NCBI GenBank assembly: GCA_009823505.1 | Contig: VZQC01013302.1 | Location: 5,885,700-5,949,699 of the forward strand | Origin: Rhizomys pruinosus | Taxonomy: Eukaryota > Chordata > Mammalia > Rodentia > Spalacidae | DNA length: 64,000 nucleotides | Direction of reading: 5' to 3' | Shown here: piece after piece, positions 12,061 through 22,668 of the stretch | How positions within the stretch are numbered: position 1 is the stretch's first letter | How the letters are laid out: every line of letters begins with the position of its first letter | Notes under the pieces: generated by a model | Told to the model about the DNA's origin: nothing | The model's database searches: none | What the model saw: the letters and a program-made list of their open reading frames with translations, nothing else | Made by a program: the position numbers and the translations under genes

Positions 12061-12215
12061 GATTGAATCCAGAATCGCTTCCCTTTCCATGCCTCCCACC
12101 CCACCCGAGACCCTGCATTCTGCTATGCACGTCCAGTATCTTTTCCTTAGTCTTTCCAGAGTTTCTTTTTTACGTTTCTCTGTTGTTCTCTCCAACATAG
12201 TATTCTGCTCAGTAT
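12061..12215 (-). mobile_element. L1 3' UTR piece
   Basis: The minus strand reads 'gaaactctggaaagacta', a G-rich tract and 'ggcatggaaagggaag', as in the L1 3' end at 28740-28850. It may be the distal 3' UTR of the large L1 that begins at 13441, separated from it by repeat X, but this is inference. Confidence 0.7.
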
Positions 12216-12410
12216 TTATATATTTATCTATTATATATATATATATATAGTTATTATTACTGTGATATATTATTTTTAAATTATATACTGTAATTATATT
12301 ACTTTACTATCTAATATTTCTACTAAATATAGTTATTATACTGTTAACATATTATATACTGTAATATCTATATTTATAATAAGATATAATATTTATTATA
12401 TTATATATCA
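12216..12410. repeat. AT-rich low-complexity DNA with short (TA)n
   Basis: Includes a TA run at about 12232-12249 and a long stretch of almost pure A/T, probably a decayed microsatellite. Confidence 0.8.
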
Positions 12411-12860
12411 CATATCACTTGAAGTGGAGGATTTTGTTTTCCTAAATATGTCATTTTTTCCTTAAGGAAGTGCTCGAGGTTCCTCCTTGGCAATCCCAAA
12501 CAGCTCTCAATCCTGCACTTTTGCTCCACATTGAGGTCTTTCTCACCCATGGTCCCCCAAATGAAGTCCAGTAAGCACATGTCCTGTCTTGATCCCCCTC
12601 CACTGGCCTCCATGACACAGCCTAGGTAGTCCAACAATGGCAGTCTATATTCTGACGAGGCTGACATCTCCTTATTTGTTTAGTTCCCAAGCTGGGTATC
12701 TCACCAGTCCCCATCTGGCATTGATGGTTTGGAGGATTCTTGGAGAGACATGAGTCCTCAGTCCATATTGAAATGTTAAAAAGTTGCGTCTCATGTCTTT
12801 GAGCAGTGCCAAGAGCTGTGGCAGCCACAGAGTTGATTCACTTGCCAGTAAGAATGGAAG
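12411..12860 (-). other. Unassigned, adjoining repeat X
   Basis: Mixed-composition DNA. Overlapping 60-90 codon minus-strand frames (12401-12667, 12622-12828) share no motif I recognise. It may be the downstream part of repeat X in minus orientation, perhaps LTR-retrotransposon internal sequence, but I cannot support a class. Confidence 0.3.
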
Positions 12861-13440
12861 ACAGGCCAAACAACAGTACTCTCTCTTTTTCCTTTTGTCT
12901 TTTTACTAAGATCTCAAGTTCTATGAATTCAGTACAGTTTCTGTGGTCTTACTGATTATATCTGGTTGTACTTTCCTTTTGGATGCTTAAGGCCACACAG
13001 TTAGCCCAGATTAACCAAGGTTTTTCTTTTCTCAAGGTCAGTTGAGGATCTGGTCCTCAGGGGTCTCCTGTTTTTCTTTTGGGGGGGGGGTTGGGGAGGA
13101 TGTAGAAGCACCTTGCTCCTTTCAGCTTTTCATTTACCAGTTCCATCCACTCAAGGACAAAATCAGATCTTGCTAGACCAGGCTTCCTTTTCTGAAGCAT
13201 GAATAGACTTTCGCTTTATAGACTGGACACTGGCTGAATTCCCATTAGTGGCTTTCCAAGACTTCCCTGAACAGGAAGACTTGTGACCCAGATTTTCAGG
13301 ACATTTCAAGAGATGCCCCCATGCATAATTCCCTAACACTTATTTGACATCTGAGGGCAAGGAACAAAGTTATCCCTTAGGTCCCTCAGCCAAATTGGTG
13401 TGGACGTTAAGTATGGTCGTTAAGCACCCAGAAAGGCTAA
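12861..13440 (-). repeat. Unclassified dispersed repeat X, copy 1
   Basis: Its reverse complement aligns by eye with 58590-59040. Shared blocks include 'cagccagtgtccagtc', 'gatggaactggt', 'tgaccttgagaaaa' and 'ttaatctgggctaac', in the same order with many substitutions. A G run at 13081-13090 lies inside. Family unknown; the size and lack of coding suggest an LTR or DNA-element remnant. Confidence 0.65.
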
Positions 13441-13669
13441 GTCACCCTAGCTTACTACATTGCACCTATATTAAAATGGTATCCTTTGTATACAAACTGT
13501 GTGTTATTTCCATATCATATTTCCTGATTCGCATCTTTCAATTTAATCCCATATTACTCTAAAAGATGCACACATACCCTCCATTATTTACGAAAAACCC
13601 AAGGTCTGAAAATAACTGTTAGGTCAGCTCTAGAACCTGTTTCAGTATTCACAATGCAAGAGCACTCTT

Positions 13670-13920
13670 TTTTTTTTAATTTTTTTAATTAATTTTATTT
13701 ATTTCCGTATGTGTATGAATGTACTGTCTGCATGCAAGTCTGTGCACCCGTGTTGTGCAATGCCACAGAGGTCAGAAGAGGGCGTCAGACTCCCCTGGAA
13801 CTGGAGTTCTCCTGGAACTGGAGTCCCAGACGGTTCTCAGCCACCATGTGGGTGCTGGGGATCGAACCCGGGTCCACTGTAAGAGCGGTCGGCGCTCTTA
13901 ACCGCTAGGCCATCTCTCCA
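13670..13920 (-). mobile_element. B3 SINE in L1 3' UTR, 17-bp-duplication type
   Basis: Flanked by 'gcactctt' at 13662-13669 and 13921-13928. Complete from T-rich tail to 'ctaggccatctctcca'. It carries the internal 17-bp duplication ('cctggaactggagttct' repeated). Removing it restores a continuous L1 3' UTR. Confidence 0.92.
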
Positions 13921-15027
13921 GCACTCTTGTCTTTAGATCATGAGGAATATAACATTAACGTGGCTCAGTTTGTCTTACAAATAGGTACTTGGTACTAGCA
14001 TCCACAGTTGAGTGATACCAGTCATCTTTTGTTTTTCTGGGATTGTGTTACTTCACTTAGCATAACATTTTCTAGTTCTATCCATTTACCTGTAAATTTC
14101 ATGACATCATCTTTCTTTACTGGTGCATAGAACTCCATTGTGTAGATGTGCCAAATTTTCTCTAACCACTTGTTGGTTGAGGGGCACTTGGGTTGGTTCC
14201 AGCTCTTCACTATTGTGAAGAGAGCTGCAATAAACATGGCTGTACAGGTATCGCTGTGGTAGGAAGAGTCTGATTGGATATATTCCCAGAAGAGTTATGG
14301 CTGGGTCAGGTGGTAGGCTCATTTGAGTCTTTTTTGTGTTCTCCATATTGCTTTCCATAGTGGTTGTACAAGTTAGCATCCCACCAACAGTGGATGAGTG
14401 TTCCCCTTTCCGCACACCCTCTCCAGCATTTGGTATCATTTGTTTTCTTGATCCTTGCAAGCCCTATAGGGGTGAGATGATATCTTAAAGTGCTTTTAAT
14501 TTGCATTTCCTTAATTATTAATGATGTTGCACACTTTTTAAGATGTTTCTCAGCCATCTCTATTTCCTCTTTTGTGAAGTATCTGTTCAGCTCTTTACTT
14601 CATCTTTTGAGTGAGTTATTTGTTTTCTTACTTCTTTGTTTTTTGAATAGTTTAGATATCCTGGAAGTTAATGCCTGTCAGATGTATCAGCGGTGAAGGT
14701 TCCCTCCAAATCTGTGAATTTTCTCTTCACTTCCCTGATTGTTTCTTTTGCTGTATAGAAGCTTTTGAGTTTAATACGGTCCCACTTGTCAATTGTCGAC
14801 CTTATTTACTTTGCAGCTGCTGTCTGATTTAGAAAATCTTTTCCTATGCCCATGTCTTGTAAGTTGCTGCCAACTTTTTCTTCTATCACCTTCAGAGTCT
14901 TGGGTTTCATATTAAGGTCTTTGATCCATTTGGAGTTTATTTTTGTGTAGGGTGAGAGGAAAGGGTTTAATTTTATTCTTCTACAAGTGGTGATCCAGTT
15001 TTGCCAACACCATTTGCTACGATGTTT

Positions 15028-16459
15028 TTTTTTTAACATTTTTTTATTGATGCTTTGTGCATTTCATACATCATTTTCCAATTCAGTTCAGGCATATCTC
15101 TCCTTCCCTTCCCCCCCACCCCCACCCCAACCAAGATCATGCATTGTGCCATGACTGTCCTGCATATCTCTCTCAGTTTTTTTTTTCCATTTTTTAGCTA
15201 TAAGTGACAATCCATGAGGACAAGCATCCTTCATGTAAAACCAATTTGCAGGCTGTTGTGCCCAAACCCCCACAGCCCCACTTTCCAGCGGGGAGTGAGG
15301 GGTTGTATGTTCAATCAGGTTAATCAAATGAGGATCCAGACTACATTGCTGTAGTTTCACCATTCACTTCAATCGCAGCCCTTACATTCTACCATGCCCC
15401 CTCTTCCGCAGATTATTCCCTGGGCTTAGAAAAGGGGCACAGGTGGATGAGAAGCAGAACAGTCCACTCTCTCTGGAGCTGTTGTCTTGGATTCTGGTCA
15501 ATTCTGGCTGTTTCCTTTCATGGGCTGACAGTCTGTCCAGGAATAACCTTTCGACCCTACTAATGAAGCACAAGCAATTAGATATATAGGTACTTAAGCA
15601 GCATTAATAGTTATGGTAGGTTACTTTGGTATAGACACATATGTTTAAATGAAATGTTGATCCACGGACTACATTTTTCCCTGTTAAATATGACAGGGTC
15701 TTACTGTGGCTTATGATATCTCCTAACCTGTAGAGGATGTAAGCTTGTGGCAACAGCCATGGGTCATTCCTCCAAGGAGAGAGCCAATAGCCAATTAGAT
15801 TTGGGATATACAGGCATATGGCTGCCTCTGCTGCACAGTATTTCCAGGCAGGTGAGGTGTAGCTGGTGCTGACGGTGGAGTCTTGCTTGACTCAAGGAGA
15901 CCCGTATTTGCTTTATTGGTTTAGTGGCCCTTGGTAACACTCTCTGGTATTCCAGAGGCCATCTGTACACTTGCATGTGTGGTCTCAATGCATCTTTCCC
16001 ATGTTAACGTCAGGTCTTCAGCAGCAGGGCCTTATCGCCTCTCTTCTTGCAGGTATCCCAGTTTAGAGGCAAGGAGCCTTTACCTTTTGTGGGGCCTTAG
16101 ATCCCCTGGCCAACATCTCCCTGGTGGAATAATCCATTACTGATGTCAGAGCTCCTGTATTGATATATTTTGCTTAAGCGCATAGTTTAAGGACTTTAAT
16201 TTTATATTTGGTTCTGAACAGAGAATAATCCTTTTCACAGTTCTTATGTCTATTATTCAATTAAAGAAGGCAGTTTTACCAATTTTACAAGAGATTACCT
16301 CTATAATAGTTGTCTCCAATTTACAGTTGGAGAGCGACCTCATCATCATCATATTTCTCCTTGTTCTGGGGGGGAGTCAAGAAAGTCTCTCTTATCAAAA
16401 CCTTTGCGGCACCTAGAAGGTAAGTTTCATTAGGACTCATTATAAATAGTTGTTACATG
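15028..16459 (-). mobile_element. Element K copy c, longest copy, with L1-like tail and TSD
   Basis: 1,432 bp flanked by 'tacgatgttt' at 15018-15027 and 16460-16469; deleting it rejoins L1 ORF2. On the minus strand the body runs 16459-15177 and ends in an A-rich stretch, then 15176-15028 is an L1-like 3' end (G-rich tract, 'gtatgaaatgcacaaagcat') and an A tail. The body contains a 63-codon frame (15573-15382) starting TTG, but is otherwise noncoding and matches no family I can name. The structure says it was mobilised by L1 machinery. Confidence 0.85.
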
Positions 16460-17539
16460 TACGATGTTTTCTTTCTTCCATTGAGAGTTTTTGGCTCCCT
16501 TGTCAAATATGAGGTTGCAGAAATTGTATGTGTCCAAGTTTGGATCTTCAGTTTTGTTCCATTGGTCAACAGGTCTGTTTTTGTGCCAGTACCAGGCTGT
16601 TTTTCTGACTATAGCCCCTTAGTATAGTTTGATGTCTGATAGAGAAATCTCCCCAGCATTACTCTTTTCACTCAGGGTTGCTTTGGCTATTCGGGGTCTT
16701 TTCTTGTTCCATATGAATTTAAGAATTATTTTTCCAAGCCTGTAAATAACGTCCTTGAGATTTTATTTGGAATTGTGTTAAATCAGTATATTAATTTGGT
16801 TAAATCAGTATATTAATTAATTTTTGACATTTTTACTATATTAATTTTTCCAATCAATGAGCATGGGAGAGGTTTCCATCTTCTGATATCTTCTTCAATC
16901 TTCTTCTTCAGGAGTTTATAATTTTTGTTGTAGAGATCTTTGGAGTTGTTGGTTAGGTTTGTTCCTAGGTATTTTATTGTTTTTGAAGCTATTGTAATTG
17001 TGAATGTCTCTGTATTCTTTCTTCAGTTGCTTGTTGTTGGTGTAAACAAAGGCAACTGATTATTCTAGGTTAATTTTGTATCCCACCACTTTACTGAAAT
17101 TCTTAATCATTTCTAGGAGTTTTCCGGTGGAGTTTTTAACATCCTTTAGGTAAACTATCATATCTTCCTCAAAAAGCTTTAGTTTGACTTCCTCTTTTCC
17201 AATTCGTATTCTTTTAATTTCCTTTTCTTGCCTTATTGCCCTAGCCAGAGTGTCAAGAACTATATTGAAGAATAGTGGTGATAAGGGGCACCCTTTTTGG
17301 GTTCCTACCTTTATGGGGAATCCTTTTAACTTTTCTCCATTTAGGATGATGCTGGCTGTGGGTTTCTTATATATGGCTTTGATTATGGTGAGAAATCATC
17401 CTTCCAGTCCAATTCCCTGTAGTACTTTAATCATGAAGGGATGCTGGATTTTGTCAAAGACTTTTTCTGCATCTATTGAGATGATCGTGTGGTTTTTATC
17501 CTTCAGTCCATTTATGTCTTTTATGATATTTACTGATTT

Positions 17540-17769
17540 TCTTTTTTTTTCTGTGTATATGAATGTACTGTCTGCATGCATGTCTGTGCACCCGTGTCAT
17601 GCAATGCCGCGGAGGTCTGAATAGGGTGTCAGATCCCCCTGGAACTGGAATTCTCCTGGAATTGGAGTTTCAGACATTTCTCAGCCACCATGTGGGTGCT
17701 GGAGATGGAACCCAGGTCCTCTGCAAGAGCAGTCAGATCTCTTAACTGCTAGACTATCTCTCCAGCCCA
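17540..17769 (-). mobile_element. B3 SINE in L1 ORF2
   Basis: A perfect 14-bp duplication 'atatttactgattt' at 17526-17539 and 17770-17783. Complete copy with the 17-bp internal duplication. On the insertion strand the duplicated site starts AAATCAG, fitting an L1 endonuclease target. Confidence 0.97.
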
Positions 17770-19926
17770 ATATTTACTGATTTCCATATATTGAACCATC
17801 CCTGCATCTCTGGTATGAATCCAACTTGATCATAGTGGATGATCCTTTTGATGTGGGTCTGTATATGGTTTGCAAATATTTCGTTGAGAATTTTTTCATC
17901 TGAGTACATTAATGAGATGGCTCTGTAGTTCTCTTTTTTGGTTGCATCCTTGCATGGTTTTAGTGTTAGAGAGATGCTGGCTTCGTAGAAGGAATTTGGG
18001 TGATTTCCCTCTGCTGTATCCTTCTGAACAGATTGAGTAATAATGATTGTAAGTCCTCTTTAAATGTTTTATAGAATTCTGCTGTGAAAACATCTGGACC
18101 TGGGCTTTTTTTAGTTGGGAGGTCTCTTATTATATTTTCAATTTATTCATATATTATAGGTCTGTTTAAGCTGTCAATCTCTTCTTGGTTTAGCGTTGGT
18201 GATTCCCTGGATTGCAGATGTTCAACCATTTTACTTGGGTTTTCAAATTTAGTATAGTATAGGTTTTTGAAGTATTCCCATATGATTGTCTGGATCTTTT
18301 CATTATCTTTTGTGATATTTCCCCTTTCATCATGAATTCTATTGATTTGGAGTTGCCCTTTCTTTCTTTTGGTTAACTGGGCCAGGGGTCTGTTGATCTT
18401 GTTTATTCTCTCATAGAACCAACTTTTGGATTCGTAGATTTTCTGTATTTTCTTTGTTTCTATTTCATTGACTTTTGCTCTGATTTTTGTTATTTATTCC
18501 TGTCTGTTGCATTTAGGGTTTATTTGTTGTTGTCTTTCAAGTGTTTTTAGCTGCAGTGTTAGCTCATTTAGCTGTGCTCTTTCTGTTTGTTTGTTTGTTT
18601 TAAATGTAGGCACCAGGGCTATAAACTTCCCTTTTAGGACTGCTTTTAAAGTGTCCCATAGGATTTGTTGTGTTGTACTGTCATTGTTGTTTAGTTCCAG
18701 GAATGTTTTTATTTCTTTGTTTCCTCCTTGACCAACTCATTATTCAGGAGTGTGTTGCTTAGTCTCCATGTGTTCATGTAGGTAGCAGGGCTTATCCTGG
18801 TTTTGATATTTAGCTTTATTGCACTATGGTCTGAAATAATTCATGAAATTATTTTAATTTTTTTGTATTTGTTGAGTTTTTTTTTCTCTGTCCAAGTATG
18901 TGGTAAATTTTGGAGAATGTTCCATGGGGTGCTGATTAGAAAGTATATTCTCTGGTGCTTGGGTGGAATATTCGGAATATTTCTGTGAGGTCCATTTCCT
19001 GTATTGTATTGTTCAGTTCAGATGTCTCTCTGTTTATTCTTTGTCAGGTTGATCTGTCCAAATGACTCAATGGGGTATTGAAGTCCCCTACTGGAGTGTG
19101 CTGGGGTTAATCTGTGCCTTGATGTCCTGTAGAGTTGTATTTATAAAGGTCGTTGCACTGTAGTTTAGTGCATATATATTCATGATTGTGAGGTCTTCAT
19201 GGTTAATTTCCCCTTTGTTAAGGATGTAATGGCTCTCTTTGTCTCTTCTAATTGCTTCTACTTTGAAGTCTATTTTATCTTATATTAAAATAGCAACTCC
19301 TGCTTTCTTTTTGGTACCACTTGCTTGGAATTTTTTTTTCCATCTTTTCACTTAAATTGGTGCCTATCTTTGAGGGTGACATGGGTTTCTTGTAGAGAGG
19401 ATATCTATGGATTCTGTGTCCTAATCCATTCTCCCAGTCTATGCCTTTCGATTGGGGAGTTTAGGCCACTAATATTTAAGGTTATAATCGAGAGGTGTGT
19501 GTGTGTTGCTTCCTTTCACCTTATTATCCATTTGCATTTTTTATCTAGGTTTCTACTTCTGAATTTCTGCTTTTATTAATTTCTCTTTCAAGGTGCCTGG
19601 GGGTATTTGCTCCTCTCCTCTGTCCTTTGAGTTGCTTCAAGTATTCTCTGAAGGGTTGGTTTTCCAGACATATATTCTTTCATCTTTTTTATGTCATGGA
19701 AGATTTTTTTCTTTCCTTCAACTAAAATAGACATTTTTGCTTGGTATAGTAACCTGGGTTGGCATTTGTAGTCATTTAGCACTGGAAATGCTTTGGTCCA
19801 CATTCTTCTTGCTTTCGGGGTTTGCACTGAAAAGTCAGCTGTAATTCTGATATTTTTCCCCTTATATGTAACTTGTTGTGTTTCTCTTGTGGCTTTTATA
19901 ATTTTGTCTTTGTTTTGGATATCTAG

Positions 19927-19928
<2 letters not shown>

Positions 19929-20002
<74 letters not shown>
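19929..20002. repeat. 74-nt pure T run
   Basis: Unbroken T at 19929-20002. It is best read as the poly(A) tail of the minus-strand insertion to its right. Its length and purity suggest a recent event or continued slippage. Confidence 0.97.
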
Positions 20003-20003
<1 letters not shown>

Positions 20004-21650
20004 TTTTTTAACCGACTGGCCAGTCTCTTCCAAAAAACCCCGATATTTCATTCTTTACTTCTTCCCTGACCCTTCATTATTCAGGATTGTTGTTTTTTAG
20101 TCTACATGTGTTCTTGTATAGTCATGCTTTAGTCGGTTGCTAAATATTGAGATTTTAAGGTTGCGCGGTGGTCTGACAGCATGGATGCAATGTATTTAAT
20201 CGACTTGGTTGATATTGGTTCCTAGGTTTCTTTTGTGTCTCAGTATTTGGTTGATTTTGGTCTTTGGGGTGATTAGTAGAAAATATATTCTCGGGTGTTT
20301 GGATTTAATTTCAGTGATCTCTGGTGATGTCCATTTTTTTGTATTGTATTGTTTCTAATTCACTGATTTCTGCTCCCTCTGTTGATTTTAGTTTATCCAG
20401 TGATCGATCCAAGGGGCTCAGTGGTATGTTGAAGTCTCCCACTATAAGCATGTTAGGATTAATCTGGGACTGAAGGACATGCAGAGTGTGTTTATAATTT
20501 TGGTGCACCAGTGTTTTGTGCATAAACATTTAGATTGTGAAGTCTTCCTGGTTTAAATTGTTCCTTTGATAGGATGTAATGGCCCTATTTATCTCTCCTT
20601 ATTGACTTTACGCCTGAGGTCTATTTTGTCTGATATTTAGAGTTGCAACTCTTGCTTGTTTCTTAGTGCTGTATGCTTGGAATATTTTTTTTCTGTCCCT
20701 TAATTTCATTTGAGTTAGTGGCTAGCCGTTGAAGTGTGAGAATGGGTTTCGGGGCTTGTGATGCAGCATAGAGATGGATTTCTGTTTCCGAGAGCAATTC
20801 TTCCAGTCGATGTCTTTTGATTAGGGAGTTTTAGAAGAACAACTAATTTCGAAGGTCATTTTGGGAGAGTGGGCGTTGCTGTCCTGGCAATTTTTCTTGG
20901 TTTGGCATGAGTTGGTCTAGGTTTGTATTTCAGGTTTACACTGTGATATGCTTTTATGATTTCCTAGGTGAGTTTGGTTGGTGATAGGTGTTCCTGCACT
21001 GTTCCCTGATTCTTTATGAATTGCTTGTTGAGTATTTTCCGTTTTTTCCTAAGTGTAATGAATGTTATTTTTGACAAATTGTATTTTTCATCTTGTTTTA
21101 ATCATGAAAAATTTTTCTTTCTCCTCAACTATATGGGAATTTGCTGGGTATAGTTATGTGGGTTGGCATCTAAAGTCAGTTAGCAAACTTGGAATAAACT
21201 TTGGTCCATGTTTCTTTCCACTGGCTTTTCTTAGTTGCACTGAGAAGATCATCTGTAAAGTTCTGAATGGTTTTCCCCCTTGTAAGTGGTAATTTGTTTT
21301 TGTTTTTTTCTCTTGTGGCTTTCAGGTTTTTTACTTTGTTTTGAGCATCTAGTGTTTTTAAAATTATATGGGATATGGCGAGTGAGTTTTCTTTTCTGTC
21401 TTGGTCTATTATGTGCTTCGTGTATGTGTTAATAGGTTTTTTTGGTTTTTTTTTTCAGTTTGGGAAGATATTTCTTCTAGGATCCCCCGCGCTGTTGAAA
21501 GAATCTGATCAATAAAGCTGAGTCTTAAAGGATTTTCTTTATCGTCTCCTGGAGCTGTCTTAGTATTCTTCTCTTCCTCTATTCCTATGATGTGGGAGAT
21601 TTTGGTCTTTTGTTTCATAGGAAGAGAGTGAAACCTACCAATAACCACAT
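20003..21650 (-). pseudogene. Truncated L1 body within the chimera (ORF1 to ORF2 endonuclease)
   Basis: Around 20529-20311 the minus strand encodes LIVGDFNIPLSPLDRS, the endonuclease block with its Asp and Asn kept. At 21648-21409 an ORF1 middle region reads HIIGIEEEKN. Between are stops. Sequence differs strongly from the surrounding L1, so it is a separate, older subfamily. The 3' end at 20003 is inside ORF2. Confidence 0.75.
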
Positions 21651-21677
21651 TTCATTGGTTATTCCTTTGGTAGGTTT
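21631..21677. repeat. Inverted repeat at the B3/L1 junction
   Basis: The left arm 21631-21647 (aaacctaccaataacca) is the reverse complement of 21656-21677 except for a 5-nt insertion in the right arm. The right arm overlaps the B3 end ('taggttt'), so the left arm holds an inverted copy of B3 sequence. Confidence 0.9.
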
Positions 21678-21862
21678 GTGCACCCATGTCGTGCAATGCC
21701 GTGGAGGTCAGAAGAGGTTGTCGGATTCCACTGGATCTGGAGTTCTCCTGGAATTGGAGTTACAGACGGTTCTTAGCTGCCATGTAGGTGCTGCGTATAG
21801 AACCCAGGTCCTCTGCAAGAGCAGTCGGCGCTCTTAACTGCTAGGCCATCTCTCCAGCCCAT
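21671..21862 (-). mobile_element. B3 SINE lacking its 3' tail (head of chimera)
   Basis: From 'ggccatctctccagccc' at the right to 'taggtttgtgcaccc' at the left, where the usual tail and A run are missing and L1 text begins after a short inverted repeat. Has the 17-bp duplication. The tRNA-like head is retained. Confidence 0.85.
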
Positions 21863-22668
21863 CCTCCATAGCGTTTTAACTATGACATGGAGGGGGAGTT
21901 TCTTTTCTGGTCTAGTTTATTTGATGTTCTTTTTGCTTTTTGTATTTGTATGAGTTTTTCTTCTTTTTTTTTAATTTGGGGAAATTTTCATCTATTATTC
22001 TGCTGACAATCTGATCAATACCATTCTCCTGGGATTATTTTTCTTCCTTTATCCCTATGATGCAGAGGCTCAAACTTTTCATAGTGTCCCACATTTCCTG
22101 ATTATTAAACTCTTGTGAATTTTTAAATTTTTTCATAGTCTTTACATGAGCTTTTTAGTTGTTCTCTTATCTTCTTGGTCTGATATTCTTTTTTTTTCTG
22201 CTTCTTCATTCTGCTTCTGATGCTTTTTCCCATTCTTTCCTTTTGATTGGATGACTGTTCAGTTTCCTTTTTCATTTCTTCCTGTGTTTTCTTTACTATT
22301 TCTACTTCCTTTTGGAGCTTCTCAATCTTTTCTTGTAGCTCCTTGTTTCACTTGTTGGTTTCCTTTTTCATTTCAGTGTGTGATCTTTTCAGCATTTCCC
22401 CTTCCTTCTGGAGTTTGTCATTTTTTTCCTCTAGCTCTTTCTGGAGTCTGTCGTTTTCTTCTTTTAGTTCTTTCTGAAGTTTTTCCTTGTCTCCCTCTAA
22501 GTCTTTTCTGAGTTTTTCATTCTCTCCCCTTAGTTCTATGATTTCTTTGAATATATCTGTGATTGTTATTCTATGATATGTGTCCTGGGTTACCTCTGGG
22601 AGATCCCATTGTAGGAGTCCTCCACATGCTCTGTAGAGTTTGGTGTGGTTATTCTGTGCTTTTCCCAT

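Larger units (their letters stand above)
14022..19485 (-). pseudogene. L1 ORF2 (endonuclease/reverse transcriptase), disrupted
   Basis: Starts near 19485 where the usual MTLNI start reads ITLNI (ATG changed to ATA). It runs through the endonuclease and reverse transcriptase to a C-terminal end recognisable at 14237-14022 (WNQPKCPS, IWHIYTMEFY, LSEVTQSQ). It is broken by element K at 15028-16459, a B3 at 17540-17769 and by stops and shifts. In life ORF2p nicks DNA and copies L1 RNA. Plus-strand frames such as 17184-17624 are antisense shadows. Confidence 0.85.
19929..21866 (-). mobile_element. Chimeric retro-insertion: B3 head, truncated L1 body, poly(A)
   Basis: It lies between L1 ORF1 text ending '...gatatctaggg' and resuming 'gcgttttaactatgac' at about 21867. 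Minus-strand order: B3 head (21862-21671), a hairpin junction, then an L1 of another, more diverged subfamily from mid-ORF1 into the ORF2 endonuclease, then 74 T on the plus strand (a poly(A) tail). It ends inside ORF2 with no L1 3' UTR. The flanking duplication is imperfect ('tagggtttt' versus 'tagcgtttt'). Confidence 0.65.
19560..22668 (-). pseudogene. L1 ORF1 (RNA-binding protein), split
   Basis: The start ATG is at 22668 (MGKAQNN). Codons are open to about 22348: an N-terminal region, then a coiled coil of 11-residue units (GENEKLRKDLE, GDKEKLQKELK and so on), then a TGA. After the insertion at 19929-21866 the C-terminal domain follows, with WTKAFPVLNDYKCQPRLLY and FHDIKKMKEYM at about 19795-19640. 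ORF1p forms trimers that coat L1 RNA. Broken by a stop, shifts and the insertion. Confidence 0.85.

Noticed and set aside
17184..17624. 146-codon plus-strand open frame
   Set aside because: Antisense of L1 ORF2 running into a B3.
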